Assembly (NCBI GenBank): GCA_029718625.1
Contig: CM056377.1
Coordinates: 110,036,407-110,100,406, forward strand
Direction: 5' to 3'
Length of the DNA stretch: 64,000 nucleotides
DNA from: Synaphobranchus kaupii
Taxonomy: Eukaryota; Chordata; Actinopteri; Anguilliformes; Synaphobranchidae
Part shown: positions 40,319 through 51,789 of the stretch, in pieces
How positions within the stretch are numbered: position 1 is the first letter of the stretch
Layout of the letters: every line of letters starts with the position of its first letter
The notes under the pieces: generated by a model
What the model saw: the letters and a program-made list of their open reading frames with translations, nothing else
Database searches by the model: none
What the model was told of the DNA's origin: nothing
Position numbers and translations under genes: made by a program

Positions 40319-40615
40319 TTACTAAAAACCAGGGGAGAGACTAGCATACTCACTGGGAACATGAGATATAAGGCTACTCAGCAGGATCTAGGGGGTGGGT
40401 TACTAGGTGAAGTGGATTAAACACACTGACAGTTATGGAGGCAAAAGGGGGCACAGTTGTTGGGCAGATGAGGGGGAGGTTTACTAAAAACCAGGGAGAG
40501 ACTAGCATACTCAATGGGAACATGAAGTCAGGTTAGTCACCAGGATCTAGTGGTGGGTTAGGTGAAGTGGATTAGACACACAGACAGTTATGGAGGCAAA
40601 AGAGGGAGCACTCAG
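40319..40615. repeat. Imperfect tandem duplication, period about 162 bp
   Basis: TTACTAAAAACCAGGG begins at 40319 and again at 40481. Both units continue with AGAGACTAGCATACTCA and a shared GGATCTAG...GGTGAAGTGGATTA stretch. Copy 1 lacks it. It may belong to the decayed Gypsy element to its right. Confidence 0.75.
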
Positions 40616-40639
40616 ATAGTAGTGCTAGATCAATTAATG

Positions 40640-41768
40640 CTAGAGTTGTGAATAGTAAGCATGGGATGACCAAGAATAAGTTAAATTTGAGGGAACAGTG
40701 ACCACACCAGAACCCATGGGTCTGCCGTCAAGGGTAGTTACACAAAGGGGTTTATCTAGAGCAGGGCTGCCCAACCCTATTCCTGGAGATCTCCTGTAGG
40801 TTTTCACTCCAACCCTTACAAAGCACACCTCATTTAACAGCTAGAGACCTAGTTGAGCTGCTAATTTCTAGAATCAGGTGTACCAAGTTAGGGTTGAAAT
40901 GAAAACCTACAAGGAGGTTAGATCTCCAGGAACAGGGTTGGGCAGCCCTGTTCTAGAGAAACGATGGGAATCTCCCATCTTAAAGCCAGGGTGACATCAA
41001 TGAAACAGCCAGCAGTCCCAGAATTGATGAGAGATCCTGATGTTCCTCCTCCCAGGAGAGAGCTACGGTAAGTTTGGGAGAAGGAACTGTCTCGTCAGGA
41101 CTGTCCCAGTCACTGATGAGCCCCAGCTTTTCCCCAAAAACCTGGACATACAGCTCAGAAGGAGCCCAACACCCCACAGTAAAGGCAACAATTCTGTCAT
41201 TCTCCTCTTGCTTCTGTGGTGAGAGCTGGGTATGTCCCAGTTGCTTCAGCTCCTCTTCAACAGCGAGAGGTTAAGTCAATAAATCTCGGGGAGGCGCTGG
41301 AAACTTTGGGTGGACTGGTTCAGGAGGGGTAGGAAATGCTCGGGAACTTCTGACCGGATCTGGAAAGCCATCAGTTCCAGGTATGGGATTGTCTCATTCT
41401 ACTCTGCTTGAGCAGGCGGTAGTCAATACAGATGGCCAGTGAGATGAGTCCAGGTCATCGTACACCTCTCTGGATGCAAGATCATCTTTAATGGAGTTTG
41501 ATAAGCTGTGAAGAAACATGAAAAACGAAGGTCCTCTGTGTCCCATTGACTCACCTGTGAGGGTGTGGAGGTCGATGGCGTAATCTGCAAGGCCTATCCC
41601 GTCCGCCCATAGGATGGTCAAATATCTTCCTCATTTCTTGGATGAAGAGCTGGATGTTGGAACAGGCTGGGGATTGTTGTACCCAGATGGTTGTAGAACA
41701 GGAAAGTTTTGCCACAAAGACCGGAAATGTAGGCTACCCTGGAGTCAGAGAAGCCTGACTCCAGGGCT
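40640..41768 (-). pseudogene. Decayed Gypsy gag-protease fragment, minus strand
   Basis: The minus strand shows gag-like YAIDLHTLTGES and LSNSIKDDLASREVYDDLDS (about 41580-41440). Protease-like LINSGTAGCFIDVTLAL (about 41035-40985, with the catalytic Asp of DSG changed to Asn) follows, then TTLDGRPMGSGVV (about 40735-40695). Frames are broken and a hAT MITE splits the protease. It resembles Gypsy-2 but is much older. Confidence 0.78.
40762..40950. mobile_element. hAT MITE, 189 bp, in the Gypsy protease remnant
   Basis: The ends CAGGGCTGCCCAACCC and GGGTTGGGCAGCCCTG pair as inverted repeats. The flanks are ATCTAGAG and TTCTAGAG (7/8). Confidence 0.88.
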
Positions 41769-42549
41769 GGGTTACACTGGTCATACGTAAGTTCGTGACT
41801 AAGTTTGCGCGTAAAGTATTTACTAGGTCCTTAGTTGCTACTAGTTAGTTTCAAACTATCGCTTTACTAAATTCGGTTGCACCACCAATACGTAAGTAAT
41901 GTCTTAGCTAGTGAAAACTAAGTAATGCTTAGTTCAATACTAAGGTAAACATTGTCGCTTTATCATGACGATAACAAATCCATAACCAATCAATCAACAA
42001 GCTACAATGTAAACACGGAAATCAACTTGCATTGAGTTTAACAGGCTACGTCTATTTTGCATTCCATGGAAAAAAAATAGAACATTGAACAGAATTACAA
42101 TGTGTGCATGTTTATGTTTTTACGAATAAAATTCAAAATATCCTTATTTGTTTGTTTAGCCTATTTATTTATGTTACAGCCATTATGTGCTTTGAAAATA
42201 TATGGAAACTTAGCCTAAGTTACGGGACTGTTCTGTTTGCCTCTTTTTTGAACTATAAAGAACTTTGTTTTGAAACTGAACGTTTTCCACGCGTCAACTA
42301 TTTTTACAGTGTTTGCTGAAGAAACTGCGGAGGTAGCCAATTAGATGAACAGACGGTTACAGTTTATTTGTGTATTTTTTTTATACCTAGGGGTAAGTGT
42401 AAATATTTAGTAGCTACTAAGCTCAACGTACAAACTAGTTTGTGTGGTGCAACCCATTTTTATTTAGTAATATGTAAACCTTAATTTAGTAAACACTTAC
42501 GTTATAACTAGCCTACGTTTGAACTTACGTATAGCTGGTGCAACCGGCC
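41769..42549. mobile_element. 781-bp inverted-repeat element with 8-bp duplication
   Basis: Perfect direct repeat CCAGGGCT at 41761-41768 and 42550-42557. The ends pair GGTTACACTGGTCATACGTA with GGTTGCACCAGCTATACGTA (right end reversed). Internal motifs such as ACGTAAGT and GGTTGCACCA recur in both halves. No transposase is evident. hAT-like by duplication length. Confidence 0.78.
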
Positions 42550-44231
42550 CCAGGGCTACCCCCAGAGAGCGATGCATCGTTGCAGTTTGCGCACGACCTT
42601 GTGAACACCTATTGTTCATAAAAGTTATGCCAATCAACATAAACTGGAACACCCACACAATTTATGAACAATAGGTGTTCATCATCTGATACTTCTTGGA
42701 TACGCACAAAATCCAAGGTGAATCCAACCTTGTTTTTTTGTAGAAACTTTCATTAAGAACAAAAAAATAAGAATTTAACAATAGTTTTGTGAATGAGGCC
42801 AACTGTCTTTTAAGATAAAAGTTTAAAAGATGTGGACAGTGTATTGACGAGCTGACTTGCTTGATTGACAAGGCTTGTGTATCTGTCATTAATTTTTAAA
42901 TCTCAAAGAAAACGAGGAGTAACCATAAGCATGAATGCTAATGTACATAAACTTTTCATATTAATGATAATATGAAAGATTTTTATATAATATGAAAAAT
43001 CAGTAAAGATTTTTTCTTCTACAAGAGTGACTTAAATTATTAAATCCAGTTATTTTATTGTTTTTATACACCTTTGTAAAACTATGACATTGACTTTTAA
43101 CCAAAGCATATTCTGGTTCAAAGTTAAGTGGCAGTTATACTGCATGCTGCAACAGTGTCATAAGGGCAGTCTTCCAACACGACACACATCGCTATATGCA
43201 ATGGCTACAAGTGCCAGTGTGGAATTCAGGTTATAAAATGGGTGTGTTCAGGGCTGGGCAGCTCCTGTCTTTTGTGCATTAACTTCTATACAGCACCGTT
43301 TGAGGTACATGTGTCAGTGGCCCCTGTACTTGGGCCTTGCACAAAGACAGTTGCTAAATATACAGTACAAGAATCTCTAAAATGTTGCCAGGTTTTTTCC
43401 CCAAGAAATATGCTCAGCCCACATTGTTCTAAAGCTTGGTATTATGTATACAGGACTATTTCCACACTCAATTTGAATTTCCAGAAAAAAAAGATCTGTA
43501 CTTGTAACTCAGTGTCACTGTTAAAAATGATGATGATGTTGTTGTAGGTGCTTCGCTTTATGAAAGAAAAGAAACATGAAGCTAGCCCTGGACTGGAACA
43601 GCAAGAACAAATGCCTTTGTTTCAGGTGATAAAACAAACTTACTGCAGCTGGAGTTATCCCACCACAAGGATGGGATGCCTTTAAGTTGCATTAACATGG
43701 GGATGCTGGTTGGGTGACTGGTGACCTATGGCTGAGGTATATTGGTCTCCTGCTTAACCAATTCACTACAGAGTTTGGCTTTATCCTTAACTGTCATATT
43801 TTTGTGCACTTTTGCATTGACCCATAACAACACAGAAATGGCAGTAAAATGCTAACATAAATGGAAGGTTAAATAGAAATATAAAGTTAATGGTAAAACA
43901 AAAAAAAGACTAACGCTGACACTTTATGTTTGAATTTCTTAAACTGCCTCTTTCCTTTTTAATATGCTTTCCTCCTTTTTGTTCTTTGGCTTGTTAAAAT
44001 TAATTAAAGACCCAGTCTGATCACGTTAAGTGTCATAATGCTTAAATAAAATTATAAGATACACTTTTATAATAGAAATCGCAAATGGCATCATCAAAGT
44101 GATTAATTTCAGTTGGATTTGCATCTTTTGATATCTTGGTGAGATATGTTTTTATTAATGGGTAGAAATTGACGCAGTTTTATGCCTTGCTTGTACAGTG
44201 TCTCAACTTGTTTGCCTGTACCCATCATCAG
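42550..44231. other. Serpin copy 2 intron 2-3, 3' part
   Basis: A 20-bp perfect inverted repeat is at 42603-42622 and 42661-42680. From about 43120 the sequence aligns with copy 1 (2590-2985, 5760-6525 and 12180-12372). It provides the empty sites for the Tc1 and Ngaro-like insertions in copy 1. Confidence 0.7.
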
Positions 44232-44372
44232 TCGCGCCACCTTAACAAAGCTGCCAAGGACGTTCATGCTGTATTCAGCAAACTGATGTCTGAACTCAAC
44301 AGAGAGGGTGCCCCATATGCACTGAGCCTGGCAAATCGCCTGTATGGGGAGCAGTCTTTCAATTTTGAGAAG
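44232..44372 (+). pseudogene. Serpin copy 2, exon 3 equivalent
   Basis: 141 nt, [15 protein letters not shown] to QSFNFEK, with acceptor CATCATCAG and donor GTAATG both kept. Differs from copy 1 at few codons. Confidence 0.9.
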
Positions 44373-44539
44373 GTAATGTTCTTTGTTTAATTTTCTTACA
44401 TTTCGTTTTGTACACATTTGCCAATTCTTGTAAGTACATACTGTATATGCCCAGTGGACATAAGACATGGGACCAAGAGATTCTTCCAGGATCAGACAAA
44501 TTGAGTCTGACACACTGAGTGTTGAAATCAGGAAATAAT

Positions 44540-45997
44540 TGTAATGTTCCGCTCCCTTCCTGTTCGTTTTCCGTGTTTTCCTGTTTTCCCTCCGTGTCAT
44601 GTTGGATCCTTTTGTCCGTGTTTTCCCCGCTGCTGCGGACTAGGCGTGTCCTTCCCTGTCTTGTTCGTCTGGTTGTTTTGTCTTACTTCCGCCTTTCACT
44701 CCTTCCCCCTCGTTGCATGCATTTCCTCACCTGGTGTTTCGCAATCACTCCCGTTTTATTTCCACACCTGTTCCTTATTTAGTTCTGTCATTAACCTCAC
44801 TATATAGTCTTTCGGCTGGCTGCCAGTCGGCGCCAGTTCGTTAACTATCGTCACTTGGTGTTAGTGCTCGTTGTGTTATCTGGTCTTTTACTTCGAACTA
44901 CTCGCTTGGTTGTGGGATATTATCCCCTTACAGCATTTGGTTCCGCTCGAAACTACGGATTGGTAGTTTACCTCCCCAGTTATTTCCTGTTGTGAATGTA
45001 GCTAACCTGTTTCCCTTCTCCTCCACCTAACCCAGCTCCCACTCTTCAGCAGCAGTGTTCGTAAGCCCGGTGTTCGTTGTGTGTGTTGCGGTACCTCCAC
45101 CTCCTGCTCGCGTAGGCTCCGCGGTGGCGTTATTCCTGGCTACCCTCCAGCTGTTCCTGTCCGGCCGAAGAAGCCACCAAAGTCTTCGGTTACGGTTCCG
45201 GGAGCTCTGGAGACCAGTCAGCTCCATCCGGACCTACCGCAGCTACGCCACACTACCCTGCCCTGCCGTGCTTCATCATTCACCTACCTGCCAAGCCCTG
45301 CACCTCCGTGAGAACCTCCCGGTCCTTCCCGTGCCTTTCCTTGCACTAATCCCCCTCTGTTTTTGTTTGTCCTGTACCGGTGCAGTCATTCCGGTCCAGT
45401 TCCAGCCCTGCCGTAGTGAGTCGCTCCCCTGCTAGTTCCAGTCCAGTCCAGGCGTGAGTCGTATCACTACCTGTTCAAAGTCCAGTTCCGGTTTGGAACA
45501 TTCCGTTCCAGACGCGGATTCCTGTGTGGACCTCCCGGTCCAGTTCCAGCCCAGTCCAGTTCCGGTTTGGAACATTCCGTTCCAGACCCTGATTCCAGTG
45601 TGGACCTCCCGGTCCAGTTCCAGTCCAGTCCAGTTCCGGTTTGGAACATTCCGTTCCAGACCCTGATTCCAGTGTGGACCGCCCGGTCCAGTTCCAGTCC
45701 AGTCCAGTTCCGGTTTGGAACATTCCGTTCCAGACCCTGATTCCCGTGTGGACCTCCCGGTCCAGTTCCTGTCCAGTCCAGTTCCGGCTTGGAACGATAA
45801 GTTCCAGATCCTCCAGTCCAGCTCCGGCTTGGAGCAGCCCGCCCCGGGCTTCCAGGCAATACCTGTGTTATTCTGTGTGTTGCCATTCCTGTACAGTGTT
45901 GGGACTACCCCAACACTTAATTTATTAAAAACTCCTTTTTTGTGAATCTGTCTCCTGGTCGTTGCACTTGGGTTCGTCCCGTATCTGATACGTAACA
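44540..45997 (+). repeat. Gypsy-2 5' LTR
   Basis: TGTAATG...CGTAACA ends. A TATATA box is near 44800. Five 74-bp tandem repeats run from about 45466 to 45830. Confidence 0.94.
45466..45830 (+). repeat. 74-bp tandem repeats in the Gypsy-2 LTR
   Basis: The marker GTTTGGAACATTCCGTTCC starts at 45491, 45565, 45639 and 45713, with a degenerate fifth at 45787, exactly 74 apart. The same array is at about 51258-51622 in the 3' LTR. Each unit contains the palindrome-like GGAACATTCCGTTCC. Confidence 0.93.
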
Positions 45998-46016
45998 GAA
46001 CGAACTGGCCGAAAAC

Positions 46017-46973
46017 ATGGACCCAGCCGACCTGGAGCAGATTCGGCACGCCTTCTCCTGCCAAACTGCGGTCAGCGACCAACAGGGCCGCCGTTTGGAT
46101 GACGTGTTGGAGGTGCTGAGGGGCATCACGGAACAAGTGACGCAGCTGACTCTTCACCAGCCGCTTCCGCGTATACCTTTGGCCCCTACACCGCCCGCAC
46201 CGGATCCACCGGTGGACCCTCCTGTGTCTACTTCATTTCGTGAGCCCCGCGTTCAACATCCAGAGTTATACCGCGGGGGATTGGGAAAATGTCGCGAATT
46301 CCTTATGAAGTGCGACATTGTATTCCGGATGCAGCCCTCCTCCTTCGCCTCCGACCCATGTAAGATCGCTTTTATTATGAGCAGCTTGGGAGGAGGTGCC
46401 CTGGAGTGGGCTACATCCATCTGGGATAGCCAAGTCGCGCTCTGCAACAACTTCGCTGCCTTCACCGCCGAGATGCGGCGTGTGTTTGATCACCCTGCCT
46501 GTGGGCGAGATGCAACTCAGCGCCTACTTCAGGTCCGTCAAGGGAGTTGTAGCGTCGCTGAAATGGCCATCCAATTCCGTACCCTCGCAGCGGAGTCCGG
46601 ATGGAACGACACCGCCCTTCAGGGGGCCTTCCGCCAGGCACTCAGCGAGGAGCTTAAAGACCAACTTGCCACCCGTGAAGAATCCACCTCACTCAATAGC
46701 CTTATTAGCCTGGCCATAGCAATTGACAACCGTCTCCGTATCCGGGCCCGTGAGCGAGGGGGGAACCCCGGTCATCTACCACACATACGCTCTCACCCTT
46801 CTGCTTCTGGATCCAGGGCGGCGTCTGGGGTCTCCGAAGAGGAGCCCATGCAACTGGGCAGAGTTGCGGTCAACTCCGAGGAGCGCCAACGTCGCCTGCG
46901 ATCTAGATCCTGTTTTTATTGTGGCAAACCTGGCCACCAGATCGCCTCATGCCCCATTCGCCCAAAAGAATAG
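46017..46973 (+). CDS. Gypsy-2 gag
   Basis: 318 residues from [13 protein letters not shown] to PIRPKE. A helical N-terminus and Pro-rich linker (about 50-75) are followed by a capsid-like region with [14 protein letters not shown] and [12 protein letters not shown] single zinc knuckle, [14 protein letters not shown] (CX2CX4HX4C), sits near residue 300. It forms particles and packages element RNA. The start is 19 nt after the 5' LTR. The heptamer CCCAAAA at 46961-46967 lies in the last codons and overlaps pol in the -1 frame. Confidence 0.93.
   Translation: MDPADLEQIRHAFSCQTAVSDQQGRRLDDVLEVLRGITEQVTQLTLHQPLPRIPLAPTPPAPDPPVDPPVSTSFREPRVQHPELYRGGLGKCREFLMKCDIVFRMQPSSFASDPCKIAFIMSSLGGGALEWATSIWDSQVALCNNFAAFTAEMRRVFDHPACGRDATQRLLQVRQGSCSVAEMAIQFRTLAAESGWNDTALQGAFRQALSEELKDQLATREESTSLNSLISLAIAIDNRLRIRARERGGNPGHLPHIRSHPSASGSRAASGVSEEEPMQLGRVAVNSEERQRRLRSRSCFYCGKPGHQIASCPIRPKE
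46961..46967 (+). promoter_or_regulatory. Predicted -1 frameshift heptamer, Gypsy-2 gag/pol
   Basis: CCCAAAA read as C CCA AAA in the gag frame, with the gag TAG one codon later (46971-46973). The -1 frame opens directly into pol. Confidence 0.75.
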
Positions 46974-49900
46974 GCTCGCCAGTTCAACTGGGCGTACTGA
47001 CGAGCCCTATCATACCCTGCCATGCAGCCCAGAATCGCCTGGTCTTTAAGGCCACTCTCCTGTGGAGGGACAAGTCCGAAGTCTCGTCGGCCCTCATCGA
47101 CTCTGGGGCCGACGCCAACTTTATGGACACCACCTTCGCCAGGAGGGCCGGCATCCCCACGGAACTACTACCCTCTCCCATTACTGCCTTCGCCTTAGAC
47201 GGTAGGAGTCTGGGGTTAGTGACCCACTCCACCGTTCCCTTACAGCTCGTCTTATCCGGCAATCATCGGGAGAGCATTCAACTCCTGCTCATCAACTCAA
47301 AACAATCCTCCATAGTTTTGGGTCAGACCTGGCTCCGCCTTCATAACCCTCATATCGACTGGCAGGCCGGTCGCATCCTGGCGTGGAGTGGCCACTGCCT
47401 GGCTAGCTGTCTCCGTTCCGCTCTCCCCCCTCCGGGGTCCAAGAATCCCAGCACCAACCTACCCGAACCCGATCTGTCCAACGTTCCCAAACAATATCAC
47501 GACCTCTGCCTGACCTTTTCCAAATCACGCGCTCTGTCCCTACCTCCTCACCGACCTTACGATTGCTGTATAGACCTGCTGGCGGGAGCCAAACTTCCGT
47601 CTGGCCGTCTCTACAGTCTGTCGGGGCCAGAGAAACTCGCCATGGAGGAGTACATTCATGAGTCCCTCGCCTCGGGCATCATCCGTCCCTCCTCTTCTCC
47701 TGTTGGTGCTGGGTTCTTTTTTGTAGGGAAGAAGGACGGCTCACTACGGCCCTGCATCGACTATCGGGGGCTCAATCAAATCACCATCCGCAATAAATAT
47801 CCTCTCCCCCTCATTAACACTGCTTTTGAACCCCTCTCGCAGGCCGTCATTTTCACCAAGCTCGACCTCCGTAATGCGTATCACTTGGTGCGCATACGGG
47901 AGGGGGATGAATGGAAGACTGCCTTCAATACCCCGTTGGGCCACTATGAGTACCTGGTGGTTCCCTTCGGCCTTACTAACGCCCCGGCAGTCTTCCAGGG
48001 CATGGTGAATGACGTGCTGCGAGACCTGTTGGGGAAAACTGTTTTTGTTTACATAGACGATATTTTGATTTTTTCCAAGTCCCCTCAGGAACACATTCTC
48101 CATGTCCGGGAGGTTCTCCAGCGTCTCCTTGAGAACCAGCTCTTCGTCAAGGCAGAGAAGTGCTCCTTCCACGTCTCTTCAGTCCCGTTCCTCGGCTTCA
48201 TCATTGAGGAGGGCAGTATCCGGGCGGATCCTGTCAAAGTCAAGGCGGTGACGGAATGGCCCCAACCCACCTCTCGTAAGCACCTGCAACAATTCCTTGG
48301 TTTTGCTAATTTCTATCGTCGTTTTATCCGTAATTACAGTGTCATTGCTGCTCCCCTTACCAAACTCACCTCCACTGTTTTTTCTTTCTGTTGGAACTCC
48401 GAGGCTCAGCTCGCTTTTGAACAGCTTAAAGCTCGGTTTTCCTCGGCCCCTATTCTTTGTCACCCTGATCCCACCCGTCAATTTACGATTGAGGTGGATG
48501 CCTCCGACACCGGCGTGGGGGCCATTCTGTCCCAACGTGCCGCCTTGGACAACAAACTCCATCCCTGTGCCTTTTTCTCCCGGAGGCTGTCCTCCGCCGA
48601 GCGAAATTATGATGTCGGGGATCGGGAGCTTCTTGCCATAAAGCTGGCTCTTGAGGAGTGGCGCCACTGGCTGGAGGGGGCAGGTACCCCCTTTATTGTT
48701 TTAACTGACCACCAAAATTTAATTTACTTGAAGTCTGCTAAGAGGCTTAATGCCAGACAGGCTAGGTGGTCACTTTTCTTTGCCCGTTTCAATTTTTCTG
48801 TTTCCTTCCGCCCCGGTTCCCGCAATATTAAGGCGGATGCCTTATCCCGTGTGTTTTCCCTTCCCTCCAGTCCTGCTGACCCCGAGCCTATTCTACCAGC
48901 GTCCTGCGTGGTGGCTGCGGTCTCCTGGAGGATTGAGGAGATTGTGAGGTCCGCCCAGACTTCCCACCCTGACCCCCGTAGTAACCCTAACTCCTCCCTG
49001 TTTGTTCCCAACTCCGTCCGCTCCCAGGTCCTTGAGTGGGTTCACGCCTCCTGCCTGGCGTGTCACCCAGGTGTTGCCAGAACGACCACCCTCGTCAGGA
49101 GGAGCTTTTGGTGGCCCACTCTCAAGGAGGATACCCGTGCTTTTGTCCTGGCCTGCGCAGTGTGCGCCAGGAGCAAGGCTTCCCACCAGCCTCCCTCTGG
49201 TCTTCTCCTTCCCCTCCCTGTCCCGGGCCGTCCTTGGAGCCACATTGGCGTGGATTTCGTCACCGGTCTGCCTTTGTCAGAGGGCAACTCTGTCATTCTG
49301 ACAATTGTGGATCGGTTCTCCAAGGCGGTTCACTTCATTCCCCTCCCTAAGCTCCCGTCCGCCCTCGAAACTGCGGAGCTCCTGGTGGTACATGTGGTCA
49401 GGCTGCACGGGATCCCATCCGACATTGTTTCGGACCGTGGGCCCCAATTCTCCTCCCAGGTTTGGAAGGCGTTCTGTGTAGCCCTGGGGGCCTCGGCCAG
49501 TTTGTCGTCTGGCTTCCATCCCCAGTCTAACGGCCAGGCAGAGAGGGCGAACCAGGACCTGGGGGCCGCCCTGCGGTGCGTCACTGCTCGCAATCCCGCC
49601 TCCTGGAGCCGTTTTCTCCCCTGGGTAGAGTACGCTCACAACTCCCTTAAAAGTGCCTCCACTGGGTTGTCCCCATTCGAGTGCTCATTAGGTTACCAAC
49701 CCCCTCTCCTATCGGCCCAGGAGGCCGAGGTAGCAGTTCCCTCCGTTAATTCTCACATCCTCAAATGCAAGCGCATTTGGAGACTTGCACGCACCGCACT
49801 CCTGCGTTCTAATTCCCGTTCGCAGCGTCTGGCGGACCTGCACAGGACCGCAGCCCCCAAGTACAGGGCCGGTCAGCAGGTCTGGCTATCCACATCCAAC

Positions 49901-50320
49901 ATTTCCCTTCCCTCCTCCTCTAAGAAACTTCGGCCCCGGTTTATTGGTCCCTTCCCTGTTGTATGTCTCATTAACCCAGTTTCTGTTAAGCTCTCCCTCC
50001 CTGCCTCCCTCAAAGTTTACCCCGTTTTTCATGTGTCACAAATCAAGCCTGTCGCCTCCAGCCCCCTCAGTGCCCCTACCCTCCCTCCTCCACCTGTCCG
50101 TGTCATCGACAACGCCCCGGCCTACACGGTGGACCGCATCATCGACATCCGCCGTAAGGGTCGGGGTTTCCAATACCTCGTGGACTGGGAGGGGTATGGT
50201 CCTGAGGAGCGGTCGTGGCTCCACAGGGGCCTCATCCTGGATCAATCACTGATCCAGGATTTCCACAGTCGCTTCCCATCCAAGACCAGGCCGCCAGGTA
50301 CGCCAGGTGGCGTACGTTGA
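46961..50320 (+). CDS. Gypsy-2 pol: protease, reverse transcriptase, RNase H, integrase, chromodomain
   Basis: Open in one frame (from 46919; likely entered by -1 shift at 46961) to TGA at 50318-50320, 1133 residues counted from the first ATG. Protease [12 protein letters not shown] is near residue 60. RT has YIDD at residues 378-381. RNase H has [12 protein letters not shown] (about 523) and the conserved TDH. Integrase has an H/C zinc region (ASCLACHPG to CAVCARSK), then catalytic D, D and E in [16 protein letters not shown] and [11 protein letters not shown]-terminal chromodomain ([29 protein letters not shown]) probably guides integration to chromatin marks, as known for chromoviruses. 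No break is visible, so the enzyme set looks complete. Confidence 0.95.
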   Translation, partial: PKRIGSPVQLGVLTSPIIPCHAAQNRLVFKATLLWRDKSEVSSALIDSGADANFMDTTFARRAGIPTELLPSPITAFALDGRSLGLVTHSTVPLQLVLSGNHRESIQLLLINSKQSSIVLGQTWLRLHNPHIDWQAGRILAWSGHCLASCLRSALPPPGSKNPSTNLPEPDLSNVPKQYHDLCLTFSKSRALSLPPHRPYDCCIDLLAGAKLPSGRLYSLSGPEKLAMEEYIHESLASGIIRPSSSPVGAGFFFVGKKDGSLRPCIDYRGLNQITIRNKYPLPLINTAFEPLSQAVIFTKLDLRNAYHLVRIREGDEWKTAFNTPLGHYEYLVVPFGLTNAPAVFQGMVNDVLRDLLGKTVFVYIDDILIFSKSPQEHILHVREVLQRLLENQLFVKAEKCSFHVSSVPFLGFIIEEGSIRADPVKVKAVTEWPQPTSRKHLQQFLGFANFYRRFIRNYSVIAAPLTKLTSTVFSFCWNSEAQLAFEQLKARFSSAPILCHPDPTRQFTIEVDASDTGVGAILSQRAALDNKLHPCAFFSRRLSSAERNYDVGDRELLAIKLALEEWRHWLEGAGTPFIVLTDHQNLIYLKSAKRLNARQARWSLFFARFNFSVSFRPGSRNIKADALSRVFSLPSSPADPEPILPASCVVAAVSWRIEEIVRSAQTSHPDPRSNPNSSLFVPNSVRSQVLEWVHASCLACHPGVARTTTLVRRSFWWPTLKEDTRAFVLACAVCARSKASHQPPSGLLLPLPVPGRPWSHIGVDFVTGLPLSEGNSVILTIVDRFSKAVHFIPLPKLPSALETAELLVVHVVRLHGIPSDIVSDRGPQFSSQVWKAFCVALGASASLSSGFHPQSNGQAERANQDLGAALRCVTARNPASWSRFLPWVEYAHNSLKSASTGLSPFECSLGYQPPLLSAQEAEVAVPSVNSHILKCKRIWRLARTALLRSNSRSQRLADLHRTAAPKYRAGQQVWLSTSNISLPSSSKKLRPRFIGPFPVVCLINPVSVKLSLPASLKVYPVFHVSQIKPVASSPLSAPTLPPPPVRVIDNAPAYTVDRIIDIRRKGRGFQYLVDWEGYGPEERSWLHRGLILDQSLIQDFHSRFPSKTRPPGTPGGVR

Positions 50321-50331
50321 GGGGGGGGTAC

Positions 50332-51789
50332 TGTAATGTTCCGCTCCCTTCCTGTTCGTTTTCCGTGTTTTCCTGTTTTCCCTCCGTGTCATGTTGGATC
50401 CTTTTGTCCGTGTTTTCCCCGCTGCTGCGGACTAGGCGTGTCCTTCCCTGTCTTGTTCGTCTGGTTGTTTTGTCTTACTTCCGCCTTTCACTCCTTCCCC
50501 CTCGTTGCATGCATTTCCTCACCTGGTGTTTCGCAATCACTCCCGTTTTATTTCCACACCTGTTCCTTATTTAGTTCTGTCATTAACCTCACTATATAGT
50601 CTTTCGGCTGGCTGCCAGTCGGCGCCAGTTCGTTAACTATCGTCACTTGGTGTTAGTGCTCGTTGTGTTATCTGGTCTTTTACTTCGAACTACTCGCTTG
50701 GTTGTGGGATATTATCCCCTTACAGCATTTGGTTCCGCTCGAAACTACGGATTGGTAGTTTACCTCCCCAGTTATTTCCTGTTGTGAATGTAGCTAACCT
50801 GTTTCCCTTCTCCTCCACCTAACCCAGCTCCCACTCTTCAGCAGCAGTGTTCGTAAGCCCGGTGTTCGTTGTGTGTGTTGCGGTACCTCCACCTCCTGCT
50901 CGCGTAGGCTCCGCGGTGGCGTTATTCCTGGCTACCCTCCAGCTGTTCCTGTCCGGCCGAAGAAGCCACCAAAGTCTTCGGTTACGGTTCCGGGAGCTCT
51001 GGAGACCAGTCAGCTCCATCCGGACCTACCGCAGCTACGCCACACTACCCTGCCCTGCCGTGCTTCATCATTCACCTACCTGCCAAGCCCTGCACCTCCG
51101 TGAGAACCTCCCGGTCCTTCCCGTGCCTTTCCTTGCACTAATCCCCCTCTGTTTTTGTTTGTCCTGTACCGGTGCAGTCATTCCGGTCCAGTTCCAGCCC
51201 TGCCGTAGTGAGTCGCTCCCCTGCTAGTTCCAGTCCAGTCCAGGCGTGAGTCGTATCACTACCTGTTCAAAGTCCAGTTCCGGTTTGGAACATTCCGTTC
51301 CAGACGCGGATTCCTGTGTGGACCTCCCGGTCCAGTTCCAGCCCAGTCCAGTTCCGGTTTGGAACATTCCGTTCCAGACCCTGATTCCAGTGTGGACCTC
51401 CCGGTCCAGTTCCAGTCCAGTCCAGTTCCGGTTTGGAACATTCCGTTCCAGACTCTGATTCCAGTGTGGACCGCCTGGTCCAGTTCCAGTCCAGTCCAGT
51501 TCCGGTTTGGAACATTCCGTTCCAGACCCTGATTCCCGTGTGGACCTCCCGGTCCAGTTCCTGTCCAGTCCAGTTCCGGCTTGGAACGATAAGTTCCAGA
51601 TCCTCCAGTCCAGCTCCGGCTTGGAGCAGCCCGCCCCGGGCTTCCAGGCAATACCTGTGTTATTCTGTGTGTTGCCATTCCTGTACAGTGTTGGGACTAC
51701 CCCAACACTTAATTTATTAAAAACTCCTTTTTTGTGAATCTGTCTCCTGGTCGTTGCACTTGGGTTCGTCCCGTATCTGATACGTAACA
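50332..51789 (+). repeat. Gypsy-2 3' LTR
   Basis: Same length as the 5' LTR. Differences noted: ACTCTG for ACCCTG near 51456 and GCCTGG for GCCCGG near 51476. Confidence 0.94.

Larger units (their letters stand above)
44540..51789 (+). mobile_element. Gypsy-2: apparently complete chromovirus-type Ty3/Gypsy LTR retrotransposon
   Basis: 7250 bp with 1458-bp LTRs (44540-45997, 50332-51789) flanked by the 5-bp repeat ATAAT (44535-44539, 51790-51794). gag and pol are both open and overlap in the -1 relation. A G-run polypurine tract (50321-50331) follows the pol stop. There is no env. Copy 1 at about 12680 is the empty site. By eye the LTRs differ at about two positions, both within the 74-bp repeat region, so the insertion is young. 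Confidence 0.96.

Noticed and set aside
45432..46157. 241-residue minus-strand frame with repeated NRNWTG-type motifs, and its copy at 51224-51790
   Set aside because: Lies over the 74-bp LTR repeats, is open in several frames on both strands, and is explained by repeat composition.
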